Assembly (NCBI GenBank): GCA_017937485.1
Contig: JAGBDN010000018.1
Coordinates: 1-64,000 of the forward strand
Origin: Thermoguttaceae bacterium
GTDB taxonomy: Bacteria > Planctomycetota > Planctomycetia > Pirellulales > Thermoguttaceae
Length of the DNA: 64,000 nt
Reading direction: 5' to 3'
Shown here: positions 45,591 to 54,586 of the stretch, one piece after another
How positions within the stretch are numbered: position 1 is the first letter of the stretch
How the letters are laid out: every line of letters starts with the position of its first letter
Notes under the pieces: model-generated
Told to the model about the DNA's origin: nothing
The model's database searches: none
The model's input: only the letters and a program-made list of their open reading frames with translations
Program-made: the position numbers and the translations under genes

Positions 45591-46619
45591 ATGGACGTCC
45601 TCAAACGCTTGGAAGGAATCGACGGTCTCGTCGGTTCGACGCCGCTCTTAAAAATCGACCTCCTTTGGCAAGGGAAGCCGCGTTCCGTCTTCGCCAAAGC
45701 GGAATATCTCAACCTGACCGGCTCGATCAAAGACCGGATGGCGGCGCACATCCTTCGCAAAGCCTTTCAAAACGGCGAGTTGCGTCCCGGTTCGACCATC
45801 GCCGAAGCGACGAGCGGCAACACCGGCATTTCGTTTTCCGCGTTCGGTCGGGTCGCCGGTTGCCGCGTCGTTATCTTTATGCCGGACTGGATGTCGGCCG
45901 AGCGCATCAACTTGATGAAGGCTTACGGCGCCGAAGTTCGCCTCGTTTCCCGCGAAGAAGGCGGCTTCAAAGGCTCGATCGCGTTGGCCGAAAAGATGCG
46001 CGCCGACGACCCGAAAAACGTCTTTTTACCGCGTCAATTCGACAACGAAGACAACTGCGAAGCGCACTTCCTTTCGACCGGGCCGGAAATCGTCGCGCAA
46101 CTTGCCCAATTTAACCGCGAACCGGACGCTTTCGTCGCGGGCGTCGGCACCGGCGGCACGGTGATGGGGTGCGGTCGTTACATCAAGAGCCGTTTTCCGA
46201 ACGCGACGATTCACCCGCTGGAACCGTCGAGTTCGCCGACGTTGTCGACCGGTTATAAAATCGGCTTCCACCGCATTCAAGGGATTTCGGACGAGTTCAT
46301 CCCGGCGATTTTGAAGCTCGACCAACTCGATTCGGTCGTTCGAGTCGACGACGGCGACGCGATTTTGGCGGCGCAAGCGTTGTCGAAAAACCTCGGCCTC
46401 GGCGTCGGGATTTCGGCGGGCGGCAACCTTCTCGGCGCGCTCAAAATCCTTAACGAAATGCCGGAAGAGCAAGCGCAAAAAGCGACGGTCGTTACGGTTT
46501 TCACCGACGACAACAAAAAATACCTTTCGACCGACTACGCGAAAATCGAGGAAGCGAAACCCGGTTTCCTTTCGCCGGAAATCGAGCTTCTCGGCGCAAC
46601 CGCCGTTCGAGCGCGCTAA
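45591..46619 (+). CDS. Cysteine synthase-family PLP enzyme
   Basis: A 342-residue fold-type II PLP enzyme of the cysteine synthase/cystathionine beta-synthase group. The PLP lysine is in [11 protein letters not shown] (near residue 47), the substrate loop is [10 protein letters not shown], and the phosphate-binding loop is [14 protein letters not shown]. Later motifs [14 protein letters not shown] and [16 protein letters not shown] are typical. It probably makes cysteine from O-acetylserine and sulfide, although O-phosphoserine or other relatives cannot be excluded. It is alone in its transcription unit, with a strong terminator behind it. No ideal ribosome binding site is visible before the ATG. 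Confidence 0.9.
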   Translation: MDVLKRLEGIDGLVGSTPLLKIDLLWQGKPRSVFAKAEYLNLTGSIKDRMAAHILRKAFQNGELRPGSTIAEATSGNTGISFSAFGRVAGCRVVIFMPDWMSAERINLMKAYGAEVRLVSREEGGFKGSIALAEKMRADDPKNVFLPRQFDNEDNCEAHFLSTGPEIVAQLAQFNREPDAFVAGVGTGGTVMGCGRYIKSRFPNATIHPLEPSSSPTLSTGYKIGFHRIQGISDEFIPAILKLDQLDSVVRVDDGDAILAAQALSKNLGLGVGISAGGNLLGALKILNEMPEEQAQKATVVTVFTDDNKKYLSTDYAKIEEAKPGFLSPEIELLGATAVRAR

Positions 46620-46670
46620 CCGCCGTCTTTTGAACGCTTAACGCGTCCGATATTTCGTCGGCGCCCGCTA

Positions 46671-46711
46671 AAAAACGTCCGCTCCGTTGGAACTCGGGGC
46701 GGACGTTTTTT
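46671..46711 (+). terminator. Terminator after the cysteine synthase gene
   Basis: Stem AAAAACGTCCGC (46671-46682) with GCGGACGTTTTT (46699-46710), a 16-nt loop, followed by T. Confidence 0.85.
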
Positions 46712-46779
46712 ATTGAGACGTTATTCAACTTTCCAAGGGCGACGAACGCCGACGCTCGCCGCCCTTTCCGAAATTGCGG

Positions 46780-48882
46780 TTATTTCAGCTCGATCATATC
46801 GACGCCGAACATCGTTCCGATCGATTTCGCGTTTTTGCCGACGATTTCGACTTCGAGCGTTCCGGAAGCCGCCGCTTTCGTCGCCGGAATCGCCAGCTTC
46901 ACGACGCGACGCTCGACGCCCGCCGGAATGAAGAAGTCGACCGGGTCGCCGATACGAGCGCCGTTCCAATAAAATTGCGCGACGCAGTAATCGTTAGCGA
47001 CCGTCGTTCCAAGGGTTACGCTCTCCGCGCCCGCCGGAACGTCCGCGACTTCGATCGTCAGTTTGTCGCCGACTTTGCCTTGCGACCACCAAAGTTGCTT
47101 CGAATTTTGCCAAGCGAACTCCGGTTTTCGTTCTTCAAAAACCTTCATATCTTGAACCGCGACGCGCCCGCCGGTCGCCGCCTTTTCGCCCGCCTTGAAA
47201 CCGTTCAAATCGAACGAAAATTCGCGGTCGTACTCGACCGGTTCCATCGCTTCGTCTTCCATATCGCCGCGATCCGGCCCGTCGACCAACGCGGCGCCCG
47301 GCGCTCCGTACCAGAACGTCGCGACCGAATAATCGACCGTCGCCGCTTCCCAGTGCCAAATTTCCATATCGAAACGGAAATCGTTCGCAAACGGGATCGC
47401 GTCGAGCGAACGGAAACGCAAGTTGGTCGCATTCCCGAAGTTAGAAGGCCCTTCGGCGCGCGGCTGCGCGTGGAACGGCGCCTCGAAATACGCCGGCGTG
47501 CACCAAGCGTACCCGTAATAATCCTCCGTCCCGGTGCCGAAGTGCGACGGGAACTTTTCGCCGTCGACGTAAATTTTTTCGTCGCCCTCGCCCCACCAAG
47601 CCGGGGTCGAGTTGACGACCGACAAGACGTCGCCAACATAAACGCCTTTGCCGTCGACGGTTAAATAATTCCAGTCGCGCGTTCCGTTTCCGGCGACCGT
47701 TTCGATTTCGCGTTCTTGCCGCCAATCGGCGCGGAAGTACATCGTGTCGTCCGTCCAAGGCCGCTTCGTATAATAAACGGCGTATTCGACGTCGACGTCT
47801 TGATCGCCCCAATTAACAAACGAAACGCGCGCTTCTTTTTGGAACGGCATATTCCAATAAGCCTTCATCGTTCCGTCTTCGCAAACCTCGGTATACCAAG
47901 ACTTATAAGGATTAACGCCGACGCCGGAGCCGAAGAATTCGCCGACCGGAACCCAAACGGTTTCCTCGCCGTCGAAAGAAATCGCCAAAATAACGCTCCG
48001 CGTCGCGGCGACAATATCCTCGGCGTGAAGTTTGACGTCGATTTCGGTCAAGGCGCCCGGCCCGCGAACGCGATGCGCGCCGAAGAGGCCTTCCATCTCT
48101 TCCGACTTAATGTAACGCTTGAAGCCGCGCGTTTCGGCGTTCATTTCGAACGTCGTTTTGCCCGGATTCAAGAGCAGGTCGCTCGTCGCGGCGATCTTAT
48201 CCTTTTGCGCGTCAAGCGCTTGCGTCGAAAACGATTCGACCGTCGTTCCCGCCGGATACGTCCGATAGTTGATTTGGTAGTAAAGGTTCCCCTGCTCCTT
48301 CATATTGTCGCAGGTGATTTTAACGCTTTTCGCGTAAGGAATCGGGAGGTAGAGGTTGCGCCCGCGCGCCCGTTCCGCCGAAAGAGGCGCGCCGACGAGC
48401 GTTTCGCCGCCGATAATTTCGTCGATCTTCCCGACGACCGCCGGTTCCGCGGCGCCGTCGATGTAAACGCGAACGGTCGTCTTGTAACGCGGCGCGGTGA
48501 TCCACCAGCGAACGACGGCGCCGGGCCCTTCCGCTTCCATCAAGACGGCTTCTTCGCGGTCGCCGTTCTTTTCGACGCGGATAAATTGCGCCGTGTCGGC
48601 GTTGGCGAACCAATTTTCGCTCGGACTTTTCGCGGCGCGGTCGTAACTGCTCGCCTGCTTGCAAGTATAATTCGGGAAACGGGTTAACGCGTCGCGGTCG
48701 ACCATTTCGTCGAGAAGCGTCGCGAGCGAAACGGCGGGCGCGTTCGTTTTCGCGTCGGCGTTCGCTTCCGCCGCGTTAGCGTTTAAACCGTTGTTAAGCA
48801 AAAAGATAAAGAGCGCGAGAGCGCAACCGGAGACGCAAGCGCGCGCCGCCGTTCGAATCGAACGCGAATAAAGCGTCGTCAT
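46780..48882 (-). CDS. Secreted GH172 (DUF2961) protein
   Basis: A 700-residue protein with an N-terminal hydrophobic signal (CVSGCALALFIFLLNNGLNA, cleavage after ANAAEA near residue 40). The body is the double beta-barrel of DUF2961/GH172: LLDEMVDRDALTRFP near 58, EGPGAVVRWWITAP near 123, NLYLPIPYAKSVKIT, LYYQINYRTYP, WWGEGDEKIYVDGEKFPS with GTGTEDYYGYAWC following. GH172 enzymes such as difructose-anhydride and D-arabinan hydrolases use acidic residues in the GEGDEKIYVDGE and GTEDYYGYAW regions, and both are intact. The C-terminal part is an added beta-sandwich (about 560-700). The sugar it acts on is unknown. Confidence 0.92.
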   Translation of the reverse strand: MTTLYSRSIRTAARACVSGCALALFIFLLNNGLNANAAEANADAKTNAPAVSLATLLDEMVDRDALTRFPNYTCKQASSYDRAAKSPSENWFANADTAQFIRVEKNGDREEAVLMEAEGPGAVVRWWITAPRYKTTVRVYIDGAAEPAVVGKIDEIIGGETLVGAPLSAERARGRNLYLPIPYAKSVKITCDNMKEQGNLYYQINYRTYPAGTTVESFSTQALDAQKDKIAATSDLLLNPGKTTFEMNAETRGFKRYIKSEEMEGLFGAHRVRGPGALTEIDVKLHAEDIVAATRSVILAISFDGEETVWVPVGEFFGSGVGVNPYKSWYTEVCEDGTMKAYWNMPFQKEARVSFVNWGDQDVDVEYAVYYTKRPWTDDTMYFRADWRQEREIETVAGNGTRDWNYLTVDGKGVYVGDVLSVVNSTPAWWGEGDEKIYVDGEKFPSHFGTGTEDYYGYAWCTPAYFEAPFHAQPRAEGPSNFGNATNLRFRSLDAIPFANDFRFDMEIWHWEAATVDYSVATFWYGAPGAALVDGPDRGDMEDEAMEPVEYDREFSFDLNGFKAGEKAATGGRVAVQDMKVFEERKPEFAWQNSKQLWWSQGKVGDKLTIEVADVPAGAESVTLGTTVANDYCVAQFYWNGARIGDPVDFFIPAGVERRVVKLAIPATKAAASGTLEVEIVGKNAKSIGTMFGVDMIELK

Positions 48883-49315
48883 ATTCTCAGCCTTTCGTTG
48901 CCAAATTCAAAATTTTTCAAAAACCGTCCGATTTCGCGCGACGCCGTCGACTTTTCAAGGCGGCGCCGCGACGTCCGATTTTCGGCGATATCCGTCTTCT
49001 TAAAGATACCCGTTCGCGCCGTGAAAATCAAGGGGCCGACCGCCGTTTCGTTGAAATTTTGCGGAAAAATCGCGAAAAAATCGCCGACGCGCCGCAACTT
49101 CGCCGCGACAAAATCCGACGCGAACGCCGTTCCCTAAGTTTCGAAGCGCGTTAAGTTCGCCGCCGGAGACGCGTCAAGAACGACAAAACCCGCTTAAACG
49201 TCTTTCCGACAAACGTTTAAACGGGTTTTACCTTACCTTGACCAAGCGTCGCGGCCCGACTCGACGACGTCCGCCGCCCAATCGCGAAACCGACTAAACG
49301 ACGCAATCTCAACGA
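48883..49315. other. Intergenic region between GH172 and pheA
   Basis: No gene seen. It holds the terminator of the aroF-pheA operon at 49185-49229 and presumably the promoter of the GH172 gene, which I could not pick out. Confidence 0.5.
49185..49229 (-). terminator. Terminator of the aroF-pheA operon
   Basis: AAAACCCGCTTAAACGT pairs with ACGTTTAAACGGGTTTT (one mismatch), 11-nt loop. Both ends carry four A or T, so it could act in both directions. It lies 87 bp beyond the pheA stop. Confidence 0.7.
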
Positions 49316-50458
49316 TTAAAGTTGTTCGCGGTAAGCGCCGAGGAACTCGAAGCCGCCTTCGCTTTCGAGTTGCGCCAACATTTTCAGCGTCGGTTCCGAA
49401 CGGAGCGTTCCTTCGACGTCAAAGTAGAAACGGAACTCGAAGTCTTTGCCGAGAATCGGGCGGCTTTCGATTTTACAAACGTTCAAGCCCAGCGACGCGA
49501 AGCGCGAAATCAAGTTGTAAAGCGCGCCCGGGCGGTGAGATAGCGTCGTCGTGAACGTAATTTTGTCGCCGTCCGGATAGATTTCGAGATTCTTCGAAAT
49601 GCAGATGAAGCGCGTGTAGTTGTGGTCGCTGTTTTGGATGCGTTCGCTCAACGACGCAAGCCCGTAAATCTCGGCGCAGTTGGCGCTTGCGATCGCCGCG
49701 ATATCGTCGCGATCCGAGTTCGCGACAATGCGCGCCGCGACGGCGGTGTTCTCGCAGACGGTCGCTTTAATTTCCGGACGCCTTTTCAAAAATTCGCCGC
49801 ATTGCAGGAGCGCTTGTTCGTGCGACACGATTTCGCGAATATCGCTCAGTTTGACGCCCGGCTTCGCGAGAAGGTTATGTTCGACCTTCAGCTTTAAACA
49901 CCGAACGATATGGAAGTTATATTTGCGCGTTAAGTCGTAAACGGCGTTGACGGAACCGGCGGAACTGTTTTCGATCGGCAAAATCCCGTAACGGCACATA
50001 CCGGAGTCGACCGCTTGGCAAACGCCTTCGAAGTTCTTGAAATAGAAGATTTTCGGAATCGAGAACAACTTGTCGCAAGCCTGTTGCGAATACGCGCCTT
50101 CGACGCCTTGGCAAGCGACGGTCGCTTTATGCGGGAAGAAGCCGGGCGTTTCTTCGAGCGCTTTGCGAACCGAATCGACAAACGGCGACGGAATGTCGAT
50201 TTTTTCGCGTTGGTAATCGCGGCTCAAATCCAAAAGAACGTTATAAAACGATTTAACGTATTCTTCCAACTCTTCGCCGACCGCGTCCGCCGCGTGGTAC
50301 ACAACATCGCGTTCTCGTTCTTGCGACAACACCTTAACGCCGTGTTCCTTCTTGTAACGGGCGACTTCGGCGGCGGCGTCCATTCGGTCGCGGAAAAGCT
50401 TCACGATCTGTTCGTCGATCGCGTCGATGCGGTTTCTCTGTTCTTCGAGATGCGTCAT
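49316..50458 (-). CDS. pheA: Bifunctional chorismate mutase/prephenate dehydratase
   Basis: A 380-residue P-protein that turns chorismate into prephenate and then phenylpyruvate. The AroQ chorismate mutase domain covers about 1-90 (EEQRNRIDAIDEQIVKLFRDR and VARYKKEHG). The prephenate dehydratase domain covers about 110-285 (VACQGVEGAYSQQA, YGILPIENSSAGSV, EIVSHEQALLQC, and ending NYTRFICISK). The C-terminal ACT domain has the HRPGALYNLISRFASLGLNV and KIESRP motifs that bind phenylalanine for feedback control. It is the second gene after aroF (133 bp gap) and falls under the same leader-peptide attenuator. Ribosome binding site upstream is weak (AAGG). Confidence 0.96.
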   Translation of the reverse strand: MTHLEEQRNRIDAIDEQIVKLFRDRMDAAAEVARYKKEHGVKVLSQERERDVVYHAADAVGEELEEYVKSFYNVLLDLSRDYQREKIDIPSPFVDSVRKALEETPGFFPHKATVACQGVEGAYSQQACDKLFSIPKIFYFKNFEGVCQAVDSGMCRYGILPIENSSAGSVNAVYDLTRKYNFHIVRCLKLKVEHNLLAKPGVKLSDIREIVSHEQALLQCGEFLKRRPEIKATVCENTAVAARIVANSDRDDIAAIASANCAEIYGLASLSERIQNSDHNYTRFICISKNLEIYPDGDKITFTTTLSHRPGALYNLISRFASLGLNVCKIESRPILGKDFEFRFYFDVEGTLRSEPTLKMLAQLESEGGFEFLGAYREQL

Positions 50459-50591
50459 TTTCTCAATTCCTTATATAACCCCGGTTGCGGCGCGTTTTCA
50501 ACGTCCGGTCTCCAACGCGCCAACCGATTTTGATTTTATTTATATGCGCGTCGTTTTTCTAACAATTCAAACGACGCTTTGCCCAACCTTT

Positions 50592-51602
50592 TCAACCGCG
50601 ATACGCGAACGGACGAATCGCTTCGACGTCTTTCATCATCGTCGCAAAGGCGTTCGGCGTAAGGGATTGCGCGCCGTCGCAAAGCGCTTTCGGCGGGTTG
50701 TTGTGAACTTCGACGATGAGCCCGTCGGCGCCGACGGCGGTTGCGGCGAGCGAAGTCGGGTGAACGAGTTTTGCGTCCCCGGTGGCGTGGCTCGGGTCGA
50801 CGAAGATCGGCAGGTGCGTCAGGCGACGCAAAACCGGAATCGCGGCCAAGTCGAGCGTGTTGCGCGTGTAGGTTTCAAAGGTGCGGATGCCGCGTTCGCA
50901 AAGGATGACGTCCTCGTTTCCGCCGGCCATAATGTACTCGGCGCTCATCAGCAACTCTTGGAGCGTGCTGGACATACCGCGCTTGAGCAAGACCGGTTTG
51001 CGCATTTTGCCGACTTGTTTGAGCAGCTCGAAGTTTTGCATATTGCGAGCGCCAATTTGAATAATGTCAACGTTTTCGAAAAGCGGCAGTTGCGACGCGT
51101 CCATCGCTTCGGTGATAATCGGCAAACCCGTTTCTTCTTTAGCTTTAAGGAGAAGACGCAACCCTTCGGCGCCGAGTCCTTGGAAAGCGTAAGGCGAGGT
51201 GCGCGGTTTGAAAGCGCCGCCGCGAAGAATCGTCGCGCCCGCCGCTTTGACCGCCTTCGCAATCTCGATAATTTGCTCTTCCGACTCGATCGAACACGGC
51301 CCCGCCATCGTTTGGAAATGCCCGCCGCCGATTTTGACGCCGTTCGCAAGTTCAACGATCGTATCCTCTTCGTGGAAACGGCGGTTCGCTTGTTTGAACG
51401 GTTCTTGAACGCGTTGCACCGACTCGACGATTTCGAGCGCCTTCAACATATCGACGTCGACGCTCTTCGTATCGCCGACCAGCCCGACGACCGTGTGCGC
51501 GTCCCCGACGCTAAGGTGCGACTCGAGCCCCATTTCCTTAAGTTGTTCGGTCAAATTCGCGATCTGGTCTTCGCGAGCGTCTTTTTTCAGCAAAATAATC
51601 AT
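50592..51602 (-). CDS. aroF: 3-deoxy-7-phosphoheptulonate synthase (type I beta)
   Basis: A 336-residue DAHP synthase, the entry enzyme of the shikimate pathway, joining phosphoenolpyruvate and erythrose 4-phosphate. The N-terminal ferredoxin-like regulatory domain (about 1-70, MIILLKKDAREDQIANLTEQ) resembles the one in the Thermotoga enzyme that mediates feedback by Tyr or Phe. The catalytic barrel has MAGPCSIES, LRGGAFKPRTSPYAFQGLG, IIQIGARNMQNF, PVLLKRGM, ILCERGIRTFE and PIFVDPSHATG with all metal and substrate residues. It follows the attenuator directly: the terminator ends 34 bp before the ATG, and GAAAGG is the ribosome binding site. It is co-transcribed with pheA. Confidence 0.96.
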   Translation of the reverse strand: MIILLKKDAREDQIANLTEQLKEMGLESHLSVGDAHTVVGLVGDTKSVDVDMLKALEIVESVQRVQEPFKQANRRFHEEDTIVELANGVKIGGGHFQTMAGPCSIESEEQIIEIAKAVKAAGATILRGGAFKPRTSPYAFQGLGAEGLRLLLKAKEETGLPIITEAMDASQLPLFENVDIIQIGARNMQNFELLKQVGKMRKPVLLKRGMSSTLQELLMSAEYIMAGGNEDVILCERGIRTFETYTRNTLDLAAIPVLRRLTHLPIFVDPSHATGDAKLVHPTSLAATAVGADGLIVEVHNNPPKALCDGAQSLTPNAFATMMKDVEAIRPFAYRG

Positions 51603-51636
51603 TGTGCAAACCTTTCAAGGGGGGCGTTTGGCTCAT

Positions 51637-51671
51637 AAAAAAAGCCCCGCAACGCGTCGTCGCAGGGCTTT
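51637..51671 (-). terminator. Attenuator terminator of aroF-pheA
   Basis: On the minus strand a 10-bp stem (AAAGCCCTGC with GCGGGGCTTT, one T-G pair) and an 11-nt loop are followed by an unbroken run of seven T. It stands between the leader peptide stop (51702) and the aroF start (51602), the place expected for a transcription attenuator. A 6-nt stretch inside the leader frame (GGGCTT, 51750-51745) can pair with its 5' arm and might act as part of an antiterminator. Confidence 0.85.
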
Positions 51672-51701
51672 AATTATTTCGGAATATCGTTAACGCAACG
51701 T

Positions 51702-51815
51702 TCAACGACGGTTCCCAACCTGTGCGGCAACGCAAGACTCGACTAAGCCCGTAAAGAGGAAGGCGTAGTTAAAGCCGTAGGATTTCGCGTTGTAATAATA
51801 GGTAAAGGAAGCCAT
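51702..51815 (-). CDS. Phe/Tyr-rich leader peptide of the aroF-pheA operon
   Basis: A 37-residue frame that starts MASFTYYYNAKSYGFNYAFL and ends with AAQVGNRR and a TGA at 51702-51704. Nine of the first 21 residues are aromatic: Tyr at 6, 7, 8, 13 and 17, Phe at 4, 15, 19 and 21. Such clustering is what attenuation leaders such as E. coli pheL show. The frame lies about 140 nt downstream of a consensus promoter, and 31 bp before an intrinsic terminator that precedes aroF. The inferred role is sensing: when charged tRNA-Phe or tRNA-Tyr is scarce, the ribosome stalls on these codons and the terminator is avoided. The ribosome binding site is weak. The frame is too short for most gene finders. 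Confidence 0.85.
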   Translation of the reverse strand: MASFTYYYNAKSYGFNYAFLFTGLVESCVAAQVGNRR

Positions 51816-52175
51816 TGAAAAATTCGGCGTTATGCTCTTTAAACTGTTAAAACTCAACTCTCTATCAAAGGCGGAAAATCGCGAACCGACGCTTTTGCGG
51901 TTCGAACAACGCTCAACGAGGCGATTTTCAATTTTCCCCGTTCAACTTCCGCTCGACATTATTAATATATGACGCTTAAAAAAACTGTCAAGGGGCTTTT
52001 TTCAAAAATTTTTTTGATTATAACTAAAGAAAGTTCGACAAAAGTTCTATAAAGACGTCGAGCTTTTCGCCGCCGCCCCGACGCGAACGCGTCCTTTGAA
52101 GACGCCGAAATTTTTCGAAATTGTAACGCCGCCGTTCGCGTCTCTCTTGTTTTTTACTTTAAGGAGCCTTAATCA
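51816..52175. other. Divergent region: aroF-pheA promoter and upstream of the 767-residue secreted protein
   Basis: No gene seen. It contains the minus-strand promoter at 51964-51991 and an untranslated leader of about 140 nt (51957-51816). The plus-strand gene at 52176 has a TTAAGGAG ribosome binding site but no clear promoter. Confidence 0.5.
51964..51991 (-). promoter_or_regulatory. Promoter of the aroF-pheA leader
   Basis: On the minus strand a perfect TTGACA (51991-51986), a 16-bp spacer and TATATT (51969-51964). Transcription would start near 51957 and give about 140 nt before the leader peptide. Confidence 0.7.
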
Positions 52176-54479
52176 ATGTCGTTTCGACTTTTAAACGTCC
52201 AACGTCGCGTTGGGAAACGCGCCGCGTCCCTCCTTTCGTTTGGCGCCGCGTCGCTCGCCTGCCTCGCCGCTTCCTCCAACGCGCCCCCTCCGTTCGTTTT
52301 TGCGCAAGATTCCGCCGCAACTTCGACAATATCGGAAGTTGCGCCCAACTTAATCACCGACCGCGATCTCGAGCGCACGACGTATCAACAAGCGGGCGGC
52401 TACGACCCTCGCTTTGACTTAAAAACCGACGCCGTTATGGTTTACGGCGTTTCCGACGAAGCGATCGCGTCGCTCGAAAAATGGCGCGCCGAAAGCGGTT
52501 CGAAAGTCGCGGTGATGACCGGCGTCGCTTGGGGAAGCTACAACGATTACCTCGACGGAAAGTTCGACGGCGCAACGCATTGGGACGACGCGCAAGTCCG
52601 AGCCGACGGCGAACGCATTATGCACGACCCGGCGACGCCTTACCTCGTGCCAAGCGTCGCGTTCTGCGATTACCTCGAAAGCCGCCTGAAAAAAGTCGTC
52701 GACGCCGGCGTCGAAACGCTCTTTCTCGAAGAACCGGAACTCTGGGCGTTCGCTGGCTTTAGCGACTCCTTCAAACGCGAATGGCAAATGTATTACAACG
52801 AGTCGTGGATTCGTCCCGATTCGTCGTGCGACGCCCAGTACCGTTCGGCGAAGATGATGCAATACCTTTATCGTCGCCTGCTCGACCGCGTTTGTACGTC
52901 GCTAAAAGAATATTCGCTAAGGACTTACAACCGCCCGCTCAAAATTTACGTCGCGACGCACAGTCTTCTAAGTTACTCGCAAATCCGAATGGTCAGCCCG
53001 GAATCCGCGCTTCTCGACCTCCCGGGCGTCGACGGAATTATCGCGCAAGTTTGGACTGGAACCTCCCGTCATTCCAACATTTACAACGGCGTCCAAGCGG
53101 AGCGCACCTTCGAGTCGGCGTTCCTCGAATACAACGTTACGCAAGAAATGGTTCGCGGAACCGGCAAGCGCGTCTATTACCTGAACGACCCGGTCGAAGA
53201 CAATCCGCGTTACGACTGGAACGATTATAAAACGAATTATCTCAGCACTTTAGTCGCTTCATTAATGCAGTCGGAAACGCATTATTACGAAGTCGCGCCT
53301 TGGCCGAGTCGCGTTTTCCTCGGTTCTTTCCCGGCCGGCTCTCCCGACGCGACGACGATTCCGAAAGATTACGCGTCGACGTTAACTCTTACTTTTCAAC
53401 AACTTCGCGATATGGCGCAAGCCGACGCCGCTTACGACGGCGCGACCGAAGGCGTCGGCGTTCTCTTGGCCGACTCCGCGATGTTTCAACGCGCCGAACC
53501 GACCGTTCGCGAGTGCGCCGCTCCGGACGCCTCCGATCCGACGCGTCCTTCAAAGCTCGAAATCGCAACGTTTGGCGACTTCTTCGGTCTTGCGACGCCG
53601 CTAATCAAACGCGGGATTCCGGTCGGCGTCCCGGTTCTCGACCACGCCCTCCGTTATCCCGGCTATCTCGATAAATACAAGGTGTTATCGCTGAGTTACG
53701 AATATCAAAAACCGTCGAGCCCGGGATTGCACGCCGTTCTCGCCGATTGGGTAAATCGCGGCGGCGTTTTGATTTACGTCGGCGCGGAAACGGACGCCTA
53801 CCACGCGGCGAAGGACTGGTGGAACGCCGGCGCTCTTTCCTATGCGACCCCCGCCGAGCATCTCTTTGAATCGCTCGGTTTAGGCAAGCGCCCGGAAAGC
53901 GGCAAGTATCGATTCGGCAAGGGTTGGGTTTACGTCGACCGCGTTCGCCCGGCTTATTACAACCGTTCGCAAGAAAACGCCGACGTTTACCGAAGTCTTG
54001 TCGCGGAAGCGGTTGCGGCTTCCGGCGGTCAATACGTCGAGCGCAACTATTTCCTTAAGCGCCGCGGCCCTTACGTTTTAGCGGCGACGTTAACCGAATC
54101 GTTAACCAACAAACCGTTAAAACTCGCGGGCCGTTTCGTCAACCTCTTCGACCCGAAACTGCAACCGCTTGACGGCGTTGAAGTTGCGCCGGGCGAACGC
54201 GCTTGGCTTCTCGATCTCGACAAAGCGACGGCCCCGACGCCCGCCGTTCTCGCGTCAAGCTGTCGCGTCGAATCGTTAAAGAACGAAAACGGCGTTATAA
54301 CATTAGAAACAACGGCGACTTCCGGCGTCGACGCGATTTCGCTTTTGAAGTTGGACGCAGCGCCGACGAGTGTTTCCGTCGACGGGGTATCGCTCAAAGA
54401 TTGGCGTTGGGACGCCGAGTCGCAAACGCTCTTCTTCGTCTTCCCGACGATCGGAAAAACGACGATAGAAATCCGTTAA
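52176..54479 (+). CDS. Secreted protein of unknown function, glycosidase-like
   Basis: A 767-residue protein with a signal peptide (RAASLLSFGAASLACLAASS, cleavage near FAQDS at residue 46). I do not recognise the family. The first half has features of a (beta/alpha)8 barrel: VAVMTGVAWGSYNDYLDG, a candidate catalytic pair in VETLFLEEPELWAF near residue 190, KIYVATHSLLSYSQ and PGVDGIIAQVWTGTSRHSN. A second domain (about 425-620) looks like the trimerisation-type domain of beta-galactosidases (DWVNRGGVLIYVGAETD), and the C-terminus is a beta-sandwich. A good ribosome binding site (AAGGAG) precedes the ATG, and a strong terminator follows. A role in glycan breakdown is an inference. Confidence 0.75.
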   Translation: MSFRLLNVQRRVGKRAASLLSFGAASLACLAASSNAPPPFVFAQDSAATSTISEVAPNLITDRDLERTTYQQAGGYDPRFDLKTDAVMVYGVSDEAIASLEKWRAESGSKVAVMTGVAWGSYNDYLDGKFDGATHWDDAQVRADGERIMHDPATPYLVPSVAFCDYLESRLKKVVDAGVETLFLEEPELWAFAGFSDSFKREWQMYYNESWIRPDSSCDAQYRSAKMMQYLYRRLLDRVCTSLKEYSLRTYNRPLKIYVATHSLLSYSQIRMVSPESALLDLPGVDGIIAQVWTGTSRHSNIYNGVQAERTFESAFLEYNVTQEMVRGTGKRVYYLNDPVEDNPRYDWNDYKTNYLSTLVASLMQSETHYYEVAPWPSRVFLGSFPAGSPDATTIPKDYASTLTLTFQQLRDMAQADAAYDGATEGVGVLLADSAMFQRAEPTVRECAAPDASDPTRPSKLEIATFGDFFGLATPLIKRGIPVGVPVLDHALRYPGYLDKYKVLSLSYEYQKPSSPGLHAVLADWVNRGGVLIYVGAETDAYHAAKDWWNAGALSYATPAEHLFESLGLGKRPESGKYRFGKGWVYVDRVRPAYYNRSQENADVYRSLVAEAVAASGGQYVERNYFLKRRGPYVLAATLTESLTNKPLKLAGRFVNLFDPKLQPLDGVEVAPGERAWLLDLDKATAPTPAVLASSCRVESLKNENGVITLETTATSGVDAISLLKLDAAPTSVSVDGVSLKDWRWDAESQTLFFVFPTIGKTTIEIR

Positions 54480-54521
54480 TCCGAATGACTTCCGTCGCGC
54501 CGGTCTTCAAAAAAGACTTGC

Positions 54522-54560
54522 AACGAGCCGAAACTTCCTTGCATTTCGGCTCGTTTTTTT
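54522..54560 (+). terminator. Terminator after the 767-residue secreted protein gene
   Basis: AACGAGCCGAAA (54522-54533) pairs with TTTCGGCTCGTT (54544-54555), followed by further T. Confidence 0.88.
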
Positions 54561-54586
54561 ACGCCGCCTTGTTTTTTGCGCCGTTC

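Noticed and set aside
46774..48687. Plus-strand open frames opposite the GH172 gene
   Set aside because: Shadows of a well-recognised secreted protein on the minus strand.
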